From contig JADNYJ010000145.1 in NCBI GenBank assembly GCA_015501075.1, positions 38,581 through 102,580 on the forward strand: a DNA stretch of 64,000 nt. The letters are read 5' to 3'. The notes under the pieces are model-generated. The model was not told the DNA's origin and searched no databases. It saw nothing but the letters and a program-made list of their open reading frames with translations. A program made the translations under genes and the position numbers. Shown piece after piece: positions 22,413 to 32,763 of this stretch (position 1 is the first letter of the stretch; each line of letters opens with the position of its first letter). This stretch comes from Gymnopilus junonius (lineage: Eukaryota; Basidiomycota; Agaricomycetes; Agaricales; Galerinaceae).

Positions 22413-23040
22413 CTTTCCAGTCCTACTGGGATTCCCTGAGGACTGAGGGATTCCCTGGACTCTAGGGACTCTGAGCTTCTCAATATGTAAAAATATTCTC
22501 TGTGCAGTATTTAAAGCCAGAAATGAGATATAGCATCATTTTGAATACTATAAGACTATAAAAAGGTTAAAAAACATGAATTTTTGTAATAACATATAAT
22601 AACACCCATACACCATGGTATCTGTAGTATAGATTTAGCTTTCTATTGTGTATTAAAAGTGCTTTACAGCTGTCAACCCTATTTAACTTAATGTTTTTAA
22701 TTTTTTTCTGAATTTTATAATTTTTTCTATATCAAGATCTCTAATAATACAAAAAATTTGAATATAATTACTTAGAGCACTAGAAACATAGGAGGTTCAT
22801 CCATAAATGGTGATAATTCCTCTCTTTGGATCATTTTATTACTTTTTTACACTTAGAATTATGCATCACCTTAATTAAGGCTGAAAAGACTATAATTTGG
22901 TTAAAAGTTATGACATTCCCCCTCAGTCCCAAGAACCAGTCCCCAGGACTGATGTTGATCCCAGGGAATATTGACCTAGGGAATGAGTAAATTTTTAGCA
23001 AAGCAATCTAAGTCCATGATGAGCAAGCGTGAGGAACGAG
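22413..23040. other. AT-rich insert of unclear nature
   Basis: No gene. CpG is almost absent. TA plus CTTTCCAGTCCTACTGGGAT at the left and CCTAGGGAATGAG plus TA at the right, each with two ATTCCCT-type motifs in inverted orientation, suggest another TA-flanked element (about 22413-22987). Related CCTAGGGAATC wording occurs near 29262. Weak evidence. Confidence 0.3.
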
Positions 23041-23298
23041 CGCAAGCTCATTATTGGATAAGATAACGTCAAAGCATCAGAATCAGAAGCTCCCACCATT
23101 TGTACCTAAGATGTACAAACAACGATTTAAGAGCATGCGATAGGGTGCGCTTCTCCCCATCGCCTGGGATCTGATTCTGGCATGGAAAAAACTCATTTCT
23201 CAGCCTCCACTGATTTTTTCGACCTCTAACACCTGAAAACCTATTCTTGCTACCTTTTCAAACCTTACCCCCCTTTTTCCTGCAATTCCCCCAACAGG

Positions 23299-24744
23299 AT
23301 GGCTCAGGATGGCGATAATGGCAACATCGGTGCACCTATTATTGGCGCACCTGTCCAGCAAGGACCCGCTCATGCCCCACGCACGCACACCTCTCTGATC
23401 ATCATACAGATGCTGAAATCGCTTTCTCTGACTAATATATTGCAGAAGAACAAGAAGATTGAGGCTGAGAATGAGGCCAGAAGCCTCAAAACCTTTAATC
23501 ATGCTCTAGACCCAGTCGCACACCCTGACACCAGATCCGAGGCTGCGTCCCTCATCACCATCGACCCTGATGATCTAAATTGCCTAAAGGTTCCTTCCTT
23601 TTTTCTCACTGTCCGCGATCATATTTATGCTAGCTTGGCAAAATGGATCGCGGATGAAGAACTAAAAAAAGAAGATAAGTCTAAATGAAAGGCAGAAGAC
23701 AAACTGTCAGCGGAAGAACTCAGGATATCCAAGAGAAGGTGTATGGATGGTTCCCTTCAGGTCTGCAGAACTCCAGGTGCTGCCACACCTATCCAATTTC
23801 CACAGAGTCTTTTTGACACTGAAGGCTGTGTATCTGTCCCTCTTCCTTTTTTCCTAAACAAGAACCTGCGTGTGATAATTGATGAAGCCGTGACACTGCC
23901 GACTATGAAATCTAACCCACTGCCAGGTGAGACAAAAGGGATCTCGATCCTTGACATCGGGAAACTCTCGGATCATTTCAGCAAGGAACTCACCCTTACC
24001 TTTAGCCAGTGGTCAGAGGCTGCTGAAAACATGTTCGATTTTCAGCAGCAGCGCGACAAGAAGGGCGAGGATGGTCAGCACTCAGCATGGTATAACGACC
24101 ACTTCAACTTTTTCAATGGTCAGCACAAAAAGAATGAGCTATACGATGCTTGGAAAAGCATCGAGCTCAAATTCCACCAAGAGCACCAGAGCGTCTATGA
24201 TGAATTTGAGCTTAAAGATTACATGGATGCTTTTAAAGCCTGCGAGGGCGCCGCCAAGCTTAAGGCCAAGATGCATGACCTTTTTATGTCACAAGGGAAT
24301 AAGTTCTTATTGGGTAGTAACCGCGAGAGTGGTAACTACCCGAACAAGAACCCAGGCAAATTCCCTTTCCATCGCACCTCTGACCGCTCCAACCTACAGT
24401 CACCCCAGTCCTTTCCTTCAGGCAGCAGGAGGTCATCCTCCTCCACCTCCAACTGCCTCATATGCTCAGAGAGAGGACACAATTCATTCCAGCACCTCGA
24501 CTCCGCCACCCCCATCAAATTCCTCAATGGCAAGGCGACATGGGTGAAGTGTTCCAGCCGCGGCCTTGTCACACTGGACAACCGACAACTCTGTGTTAAC
24601 TGGAATGTTCGAGGTGAGCATGCCCTCTCCCAGTGTGTTCAACAACATGGCAAAGATGACTGCACCCATCTGTGCTCATTCTGCGGCAGCAAAGCCCACA
24701 ATGCCTTCTCCTGGACCTGCCGCGCCAACCCTTCCAATGCTTGA
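23299..24744 (+). pseudogene. Gag-like protein with zinc knuckles (one in-frame stop)
   Basis: ATG 23299 (MAQDGDNGNIG) runs to a TGA at 23686-23688; the same frame then reopens to 24744, so only one codon separates a ~480-residue protein from being open. A helical central part (LTLTFSQWSEAAENMFDFQQ, then HFNFFNGQHKKNELYDAW) is followed by Cys/His clusters: CLICSERGHNSFQH (C-x2-C-x4-H-x4-H), CVNWNVRGEHALSQC and CSFCGSKAHNAFSWTC. The clusters suggest nucleic-acid binding, as in Gag of retroelements. The end abuts the RT region. CGA for the TGA would read SKRKAED, which fits the basic context. Confidence 0.7.
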
Positions 24745-27084
24745 TGATTTTCTTACTGTAGCGCACCCCCCTTCCCTTTCTTATGTAGATTTTTCATCTT
24801 CTATCATTCCACGCCTCTCTCTTAGCTGCTCGTCACCTGAACATTCTTCCATTTTCGATAGAATTACCCATCCTTACAATTCTGATGCATTCAAAATTTT
24901 ATTAGACAAACATAACCTTTCTCACTCTTATCTGCTTCTGATATGAAATCTATGTCTAGGCTTTCCCCTTGGACACATGCCCATCCTCTCCCATACTGTC
25001 ATAATACCAAACAACCCCTCAACATTACAGCACATGGACGCCATCGAAGAATATCTGTGGGCGGAAGTGCTGGCACACAGGATGTCAGGCCCGTTCTCAT
25101 GTGAGGAGACAGAGCTCATCCTGCGAGGCCCCTTCCAGTCTTCCCCCCTCATCGTTTCCATGCAACCACAACAACCTGGTGCCCCCAACAAAATTCGGAT
25201 CTGCCGACACCTCTCCAAGGCGTCCAAACTATCTGCCTCAGTGAACTCCCATATCTGGAAAGATGACTTTCCAACAAGATTCAACACTGCCTCCAAAGTG
25301 GCAGAAATTGTGAGTCCCTTCTATCCGTTCCCTCAAATTTTCCCCCCCACTTTCTCTCTATTTATTATGCAGTCCCTTTGCACTTCGTGCATGGGACTGC
25401 TTTCTCATACTGTCTCCTCTATCTTCGGATATTTGCATTCTGCATGCATTATCCAGGACATCGCGTCCTTGCCGCTCATCTCATGTGGAGGTTGACACAG
25501 TTGGTGTACCTCTGGGCATTGCCCTGTTGCTCGTGCATCTCGTGCAGAGGTTGATACAGATTGTATACCTCTGGGCACCGCCCTCACACTTTATACATCT
25601 CTGGCCATTGGATCATCATCTCATGCTCATACCAACACTCTACAGATCGCTCTGGCCCCCCAGGGACTCAGGCATGCACTTTGGACATCGAAAAGTTCCA
25701 CTGGACATGTCCAGTCCTACCCTCTCACAAGCCATGGCTCGTCGTCCAAGGACAGCTGGGTCAATTCTTCATCAAACACAACCATCCCTTTGGCGCCGCA
25801 TGCACGAGCAGCAACTCAGGCATGATCACAAACACTGTAGTCAATATATGGGAGGGCGAAGGTGTGCAGCCGGTCCAAAATACGAAGATGACCTGAAGGT
25901 TTTTCGGCTTCCGTCACCTACTGGCCTCTTCATCAATGGAGACTTCCGCTACGACTACGACTGTGAAGAGATGCTACACTGTATTGCATCTCTCGGTGTC
26001 CCATGGCACGAAGAGAAAGGCGACACCCACTTTACCTTCGAAACCACGTTCATTGGTTTCCTGTGGAACATACCCCGGAAACTTGTCAGTCTCCCTGAAG
26101 CGAAGCAATTGAAGTTTCGCAAATGAGTCCGGCACTTCCTAGACCAGTTCGATGGCCACCCCTGCCAACTGCTGGACGTCGAAAAAATCCATGGCTCCCT
26201 TTGTCATGTCGCCTTCGTTTACAATGATGGCCGCTCGCGTCTTCCCTCATTATCCAACTTCACTTCCTCCTTCCACAACGACGAGTATAGGACACGCTAC
26301 GTGCCACGCTCGATGCTCACCGACCTTCGTTGGTGGCTCGACAGGCTGTCCGTGCCAGACGTAACCTGGCTCCTCCGCCCTCGTGGTCCACTTCAGGATC
26401 TCGGGCTCTACGTTGATGCATCCACTTCGTGGGGTATCGGCATCATTATTGGCGATGAGTGGGCAGCGTTCCGCCTGTCGCCGTCATGGAAAGTTGAGGG
26501 TCGCGACATCTGCTGGCTGGAGACAGTAGCGGTGGAGCTTCTGGCCTACTGTACTAAAATGTTCAATTCGACACCCCCTCCGACCTGTGACCGACCAAAC
26601 CACTTTGTCATTTCGTCAGATTACCAAATTTGGACGTTTTTGATGGATTTGTAAGTGAATTTGGGCTCCGGAAGCCCGTTCCGGGCGATTTTTTGAGGAT
26701 TTTGGTGTGACCGCTGCCAAATTTCGTCGTTTTAGGGAGGCCTGTGATGCGTGACCTGTCGAATTGAACGTTTTAGTACAGTATCTTCTGGAGGGAAAAG
26801 GCATCTGCGAGGCCCACCTACTCATCCATTCAGACAACCAAGGGACCATTGGAGCCCTCGACAAGGGCCACAGCGCGAACATCCACATCAACCTCGCCAT
26901 CTGCCATACACACCTCATCCTCACAGACCTATTTATCACACCCAACATCCATTACATCGAGTCTCATGCCAACCCAGCCGACCCCATCTCACGCGGAGAA
27001 CTGGGGCAGGCTGGAAAATGGATCTTCCCAACATTACCTCTACCAGAGGAGCTTCGACCCTGCTTCTGTGATGTCAAGTTTTAA
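24745..27084 (+). pseudogene. DIRS-type reverse transcriptase and RNase H
   Basis: HRMSGPFSCEETELILRGPFQ and ICRHLSKAS with DDFPTRFNTASKVAEI (24977-25310) mark the RT fingers of DIRS-like elements. A stretch with a GTGAGT donor at 25311 and an acceptor near 25640 looks like a ~330-bp intron or insert. LDIEKFHWTCPVLPSHKPW and FGAACTSSNSGMI continue, then after a one-base break the polymerase box KYEDDLKVF (25875-25905; E replaces the usual V before DD). FIGFLWNIPRKLVSLPEAK and LYVDASTSWGIGIIIG (RNase H, first Asp) follow. After MITE 2 come IHSDNQGTIGALDKG and ESHANPADPISRGEL, the rest of RNase H. Broken by one TGA and two frameshifts as well as by the MITE. Confidence 0.8.
26549..26781. mobile_element. 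TA-type MITE, copy 2 (233 bp)
   Basis: Same termini as copy 1 (CTGTACTAAAATGTTCAATT and its inverse), flanked by TA (26547-26548 and 26782-26783). Removing it with one TA joins ELLAY to LLEGKGICEAH in one frame inside the RNase H domain. It keeps more CpG than copy 1. Confidence 0.9.
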
Positions 27085-27483
27085 ACGCAAGTTTAACTTG
27101 GTGAAATGTGTTGTCGAGAGGTCTGTGGGTGGAGAAGAACCTTCTGCCTCTACTCCACCATGCCCCATGTGACCTCAAACCCTTTCCATCCATATAGAAG
27201 CTATACACCACCTATCCCAGCCCACTCTCTGTCTCCCTGCCCCTGCCTCATTGCTCCTGCAGCATTACCCTCAGACCGTCCCACCACACTACCCCCATCG
27301 ACCAACACCTCATCTCGTCTCATACGACCTCGCAAACCACAGGCGGCCACTCCATCACCCATAGCCAACTCCGTCCACACGTAGCTGCAGCCGACTGCCT
27401 ATTCTCGTGGGACACACCATTGGTGTTGCCACAGAGAAGACCTGGCAAAATCCCTTCCCCCCTCCCTCGTCAACTCCGCCCTC
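27085..27483. other. Spacer between RNase H and recombinase
   Basis: Pyrimidine-rich, with long runs of proline/serine-like codons and no family motif. It could be a linker of the polyprotein or non-coding DNA of the DIRS-like element. Confidence 0.35.
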
Positions 27484-28528
27484 ATGTCCATCCGAGGCGC
27501 GCTGGCCCCCAACACAAAAAACACCTATGCCGCGGGCCCTCTGCGTGTCACACAGTTCTGCAACACATGGGATATAAGTGAAGAGGTGCAGATGCCAGCA
27601 TCATATGCCCTCCTGTGTGCATTCATTGGCATACACAAGGGCATGCAGTCAGGCAACATGATTCACTCATGGATGTCAGGCTTGCAGAGCTGGCACATCA
27701 TGAACCATGCCCCATGGTATGGCGATGATGACTGGGTCCACTTGGCCCGCATCTCGGCCAACAAGGAGGGTACAAAACATAAGTGTCCCCTCCATGCTCT
27801 GGTTTCAGTTGAACACCTCACGGCCCTCCACCGCGCCATCTCCCTCCATGACCCTTTTCACGCGGCTGTGTGGGCCGTTGCGGTTTGCACATTTTTTGGG
27901 ATGCCATTGTTTGGGAGAAATGATGGTTAACACTGCTGCAGCATTTGATGAGAAGTACCATGTACTTCGTTCTACCACTGTCCATTTCCGTCAGCTATGT
28001 GACGCACCCCTCTGTGAGCTTTCATATTCCCTGGACCAAAACAATGAAGGAGCTCAGGGCTTCGGTCATCCTAATGGGCGCAACGACACCCTATGCCCCT
28101 TCACAGCCCTGAAGAACCACCTCACGGTTAATGCGTCCACCCCTCCATCCTCAGCTCTCTTCGCATACACCTCTCCTTCCGGTGCACACAAAAATCTCCT
28201 TAAACACGACTTTCTCAACTTCGTCACTGGCATATGGTCCTCAGCCATGCTTGCACATGTCCTCGGCCATAGCTTCCGGATTGGTGGTGCAGTTGAACTG
28301 CTCCTCATGGGCGTCCCTCCTGAAATCATCGCTGCCATGGGCAGCTGGACCTCGCTCGCATTTCTACCCTACTGGTGCCACATGGAAGAAATCCTTCCCA
28401 TGAGCACATCAAAAGCCTATAACAAGACTCACTTCGACAACTTGGCAACTATCTTCGAACAATTCCGCATCAACCATAGTATTCCTCTGTCTCTTATTAC
28501 TGCATCCAATGGCAATCTCACTTTGTAA
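27484..28528 (+). pseudogene. Tyrosine recombinase of the DIRS-like element
   Basis: N-terminal SAM-like region (APNTKNTYAAGPLRVTQFCN, then AFIGIHKGMQSGNMIHSWMSG) is followed, after a one-base break near 27905, by the catalytic half. LGHSFRIGGAVELLLMGVPP supplies the H-x-x-R signature, and FLPYWCHMEEILP supplies the presumed nucleophile tyrosine. The first catalytic arginine is not certain. Such enzymes integrate a circular cDNA without target duplication. Apart from the single break the domain is remarkably intact, with 230 open codons at the C-terminus. Confidence 0.82.
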
Positions 28529-29290
28529 ATATCAATGCACACTCACGATTCCAAGCTTCACACAATTTCTGCTGCATAGTCCAGACCCCTAAACTTAGTT
28601 ACCCATGCATTCACATTGTACTGAACCCATTGTATCCTTGCACATCACCTGGCCCATTTAGAATGCTGCTCGCTCTTTACACATAAATACCTGCTCTCTT
28701 TTATTTGCTCGCATCATGTATTGTTAATCCGAAATTCAAAACAAATTTAACTGCGCTGTTTTCAACTTTGTCCAGAGCGACGCTCGATTGGGTAGCCAGC
28801 TTGGCTCACCTGTGCCTCACCAACCCGCCAGTCATGAGCTTACACTCTGGTTGGTACAGCTGGTTGGCTTTCGGCACACGTTTGCCACAATTGAGCTCCC
28901 CAGATGCTCGGGACTTGCTCAGGCTTCCTCACTTTTCAGACCATATTCTGAAAGTCTTTGGATCATGTGATTGGGCCCAGAACTCTGGCCAATCTTTCCC
29001 GCATGATTGGCACAGACTATTGGCCAATCTGTTTGCATTTGAGATCCAAATTGAGGAGCCCAGGCAAGCCCTAGGCACACCCAAGTTATTTGTACCCACG
29101 AATTTCTTGTCCCTGAAATATTTGACTACATACAAGTTTTGAATATTTCTCTCACTTCCTGACTTCCCACAGAAATGCCATAGTTATCTTATCTCATTTT
29201 CTATGGTTTTAAAATGTACTTGTGTTTTTGAGAATCCCCCAAACCATAGGGGAATGCCCAGGAATCCCTAGGGAATCACAGGAGGATCAA
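28529..29290. other. Flank of the DIRS-like element, one unassigned open frame
   Basis: An open frame at 28705-29142 (145 codons, WYSWLAFGTRLPQLSSPDAR) has no recognised family. It may be terminal non-coding sequence of the DIRS-like element. 29230-29285 repeats the CCTAGGGAATC wording seen near 22970. Confidence 0.35.
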
Positions 29291-29299
29291 TAAGACCTC

Positions 29300-29672
29300 C
29301 CATTTCAATCAATTCAGCAGGCCCTATGACACATGATGCACCTGCCAAAATTTTGATTTTGGCACCTTGGGAAATCTGCCATGACACAAATTTTTTTTTG
29401 GCAGGTGTTGAAGCAGCAGGAGGGAACAATGACATACATGGTGAGAGGATTCCTATAAAATTATTTGTTTCCAGGCTCAAATAGCCAAAACCACATCAAA
29501 TTTGCACCAGGGGAAATTTTCCAATTTTTTCCCTATTTTTGGCTGATTTTTTGAAATTATGACCTCCAAAATGGTTTCAGCACCTACACAAAATTGCCAT
29601 GACAACCATGACATTTTGGTGATTTTGAAGGGCCCATGATGCATGACTGCCAAATTGAATGAAATGGTACAG
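29300..29672. mobile_element. TA-type MITE, copy 3 (left end degraded)
   Basis: The right end CAAATTGAATGAAATGGTACAG is followed by TA; the left end keeps CCCATTTCAATCAATTCAGC but has lost CTGTA. Subterminal GATGCATGAC / ATGACACATGATGC matches the other copies. CpG-free, so probably the oldest copy. Confidence 0.6.
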
Positions 29673-30030
29673 TATGCTGCCTGTGATGCATATGCCAGTC
29701 TTGCTATCTATGAAAAACTTTCTAGCTTTAGCATTCCACAACCAATCCCACAAAATTTTTGCTCTGGCACACCTGTCCTTCTTTATGGCTCAGACAATGC
29801 TTCAGTTATTGCTTGGGGTATTATCTCAGCCTACATGACAGATATGTCCTTCAATGGAATAAATGTCACTTTGACATTCTTGAAGTTTTTGTATCTGGTG
29901 CACTTATAACTTGTTTTAGTGGGCCACTGCTTCGCATGGCAGGACGATGCTTTTCCTGCTTCACAAATAGTATTAGAATGCATATAATAGTATCAGACCA
30001 CCTATATATGATGATAGGTAAAATTTAAAT
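29673..30030 (+). pseudogene. 3'-5' exonuclease-like C-terminal fragment
   Basis: MVQYAACDAYASLAIYEKL matches the last helix of DEDD exonucleases of the RNase D/WRN type (normally YAA-x-DAY, the conserved Asp present). It is followed by SIPQPIPQNFCSGTPVLLYG, NGINVT and, in the next frame, DILEVFVSGALITC. In the Agaricomycete DUF6729 proteins I remember, such an exonuclease tail follows the DUF6729 part. This may therefore be the far end of the gene that starts at 20331, with the DIRS-like element between. MITE copy 3 abuts it upstream. Confidence 0.5.
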
Positions 30031-30311
30031 ATATGCCCTTCAGAATAAAATAGAACACACCTTGAACAGCGAATCTGATAGTACCTTGGCACAGATATTA
30101 GATTATATAAGTGGCGGAGGAACACTGCTGATATAATCACACACCCAGCTCTGGATACTAATAATAAGTCAAATCTAAATATAGCTGCATTTTGCCACAC
30201 ACTACTCAATTTCTTAACAGACTCTGGTTCAATAATCTGATGATGAGAATGCATTAGGATAGAGGTTTTCATGACAGTATTGTCAAGTCCTTTGATGCAG
30301 ATATTGATATA

Positions 30312-30598
30312 CTGTACTAAACTGACTGACTCTTCAGTCACGCATCACAAAGTTGGCTGAAGAGAAGAGATTCCCTATTTGTCATGCCTCACCAAGGGCT
30401 CCAAAGAGGGTGACAGGCCAAAAAAAAAAAGAACAGCCAAAAATGGCCCCAAAAAATGGTAAAAAAACCAAAAATTTCTCCCCCTGGACGAAGAGTTTTG
30501 TCTCTTTGTCATGCATCCCAGGCACCCTCGAAGAGCCAAAGAGATGGTTGAAATGTGTCACGCATCACCAGGCTGAAGAGTTGGTCAGTTTGGTACAG
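30312..30598. mobile_element. TA-type MITE, copy 4 (287 bp, variant termini)
   Basis: CTGTACTAAACTGACTGAC at the left and the inverse CTGTACCAAACTGACCAAC at the right, flanked by TA (30310-30311 and 30599-30600). Inside are GTCACGCATCACA / GTCACGCATCACC, as in the family subterminal motif. Confidence 0.82.
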
Positions 30599-30700
30599 TA
30601 GTTGTTCATGTATATACATAAGATAAGAGATCCAGGGTATAATGGTACAGCTGTACTAAAACTATCAAATAAATAGGTGCCAGAGCTTGAAGGGTCCAGC

Positions 30701-31165
30701 TAGTGTTTGGAAGTCCAGTTAATTAACTGGAAATTAACCAAGACCAAACCAGACTTTAATCAATGCTAACTGCAAAATATACTAACCATTGTAACTGTAA
30801 ACTGCAGTCCATCCAGTTAGCAGTTAGTCTGGATTTTAGAATTTTTGTAACCACTTAAACTGGTCATAAAATTCTGAAATTTTGCACGATTATACCCACA
30901 TATTATATCTTTTGAACGACCCAAAAAACGTAAAATCTGGTTGAGAATCAGAAAAGTTATAGCAATACTCACAAAAATCATTGAATCTGCTCTAATTTTA
31001 TCATTTCTCAACTGTTTGTGATGTTCTTGGGCTCATTTTGACTGCAAAAATTGTGATTCATTTAGTTTACACTATGAGATAATTATTTATGCCAAAAAAA
31101 ACTGGTCATAACTGTAACCAGTTAAAACCAGTTATATAACTGCAAATAACTGCACAAGACTAGTG
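30701..31165. mobile_element. hAT-type MITE, degraded second copy
   Basis: Begins TAGTGTTTGGAAGTCCAGTT and shares its course with the better copy at 41123-41995: AACTGCAGTCCATCCAG, an A-rich run, AAACTGGTCATAAAATT, GACCCAAAAAACGTAAA. The right end (CACAAGACTA) is diverged, and no convincing duplication was found. Confidence 0.6.
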
Positions 31166-32763
31166 GCAGAGGGATGCTGCTTATATCAGCGGACAAGATG
31201 CAACATTTAAAAATAATCTGAGTCTAAATATAACCACCTTACACAAGGGCTCCATTCACAGCCATCTTACAAAAAGATATTTCCACCAAAGAAGCCTATT
31301 AATATTTATACATACAAAATAAGTTTCACAGCAGTGAAATTTAACAACAAACACAGAATACTGACATGACAAGAACCAATGGTTTGTTGAAGAAAAAGAC
31401 AACATGGCAGAAGAATATGCTGGATAAAGTTGGACAAGCATGCCATCGGCTTGACTGCAGAGCCGGACCAAGCTGAACAAGCATGCCATTGTCCTGATTG
31501 CAGACATGTTGAGATGCTGCAGGATCACAGAGCATTACAAGAACATCCTCTAAAAGAACAATGTTTTACTTATGTAAAAGCATCATAACCAGCCATCAAA
31601 AATGTGATTTATGCTCATTTGGACCCCTACTATTTACAATTATTTGTCTCTGAAATCATTTATGCATTTTTTCACCTACTGTCTTACAACTTTCATTGTC
31701 CTCAGACACCCAACAAAGACTCATCTCAATGCATGTCCAACACAGAACTTGGTTTAAAGCCAGTGCTGCACATGGCAGATATGAGGCCCAGTAATTGCCA
31801 AGTTAGATATTATTTAATAATTAATAGGAAAATTCCAAGATTAGATAGAGTGACCAGCTATAGGTAACAATGTATGTACTGGCAATGAATAAAGAAGATG
31901 CATGTATTAAGTGATAATTTCCAGTATATAGTGTTGCTGCCAGGCATGCAGATTTTCAGAATAAATACAATATGCAATCAAAATTTACAGGGTATCAAGA
32001 AAAGGATATGTGATCCTGTTCTCAGTTAGATCTTATACAAGGGAATACAAATGATATGGGCTTACCAAAGTATATTTGAAGATTTGGACATTAGGCAATA
32101 TGGAAGGACCACTGCAGAACATCATGTAGATTCCATTTTCACCAGCTCCCATAATGTTTGAATTCCATAGGCATGAAGTTAGGTACACCCAACTTGTAGA
32201 TGTGTACTCCACCAGTGTACTTTCCTTTGCAGAAAAACATAACCAGTGTAATGGGGCTTTACATTGGTTGCAGATGAATCATACTCTGACCTTGGGTGTA
32301 AGTCAGCAATCACATTGCAATATAATTAACAATACTTACCATGTAATGACAACAACCACCTTCTTATATTTCCCAGCTTTGTCTAGCTCAATCTGAACAG
32401 CAATTGCTTTTGATTTAATCATATTCTGGAGTATATTGATATCTGACTTCAGAATTCATGTAAACTCTGACTTCAAGATGTAAAACTTAAGACTGGTATA
32501 TTGAAAGGGTAATAGCATGGCTGCTAAGGGTGCCACAAATTGATGCAAGGAGAGTAAGAATATGCAAGGATGTGATAAATGAAGAATGGATGTGTTGTGA
32601 ACATGTAATCATCACAGTAATAGCAAAGTAGTTAAGAAGTTGATATATGCTATTAATAGGAAAAGTATATTTGCTATTAAACTATAGTGTAGTGTCATTA
32701 AATGTTGGCCACTGGAAACTGCAATGGGCACTTCATGGTCATGGAGACAGATAAGCACAGAGG
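31166..32763. other. AT-rich, gene-free stretch
   Basis: CpG is very rare and there are many stops in all frames. A repeat pair is visible: GTGGCAGAGGGATGCTGCTT near 31162 resembles GTGGCGGAGGAACACTGCTG near 30112, each followed by AAATATA(G/A)C-type wording. No protein family is recognised. Confidence 0.4.

Larger units (their letters stand above)
23040..28700 (+). mobile_element. DIRS/Ngaro-like tyrosine-recombinase retroelement (ends approximate)
   Basis: One strand encodes, in order, a gag-like protein with zinc knuckles, a DIRS-type reverse transcriptase with RNase H, and a tyrosine recombinase. No DDE integrase is present. This set defines the DIRS order of retroelements, which integrate by recombinase and lack ordinary LTRs. 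I could not find the split direct repeats by eye, so the borders are estimates. CpG is much more frequent here than on either side, so the element is younger than its surroundings. Confidence 0.8.

Noticed and set aside
23040..28700. Crypton (recombinase-only) element
   Set aside because: RT and RNase H motifs on the same strand make it a DIRS-type retroelement.
30420..30470. CRISPR or tandem array suggested by A-rich repeats
   Set aside because: It is a homopolymer-rich MITE interior in a eukaryotic genome; no spacer-repeat order.
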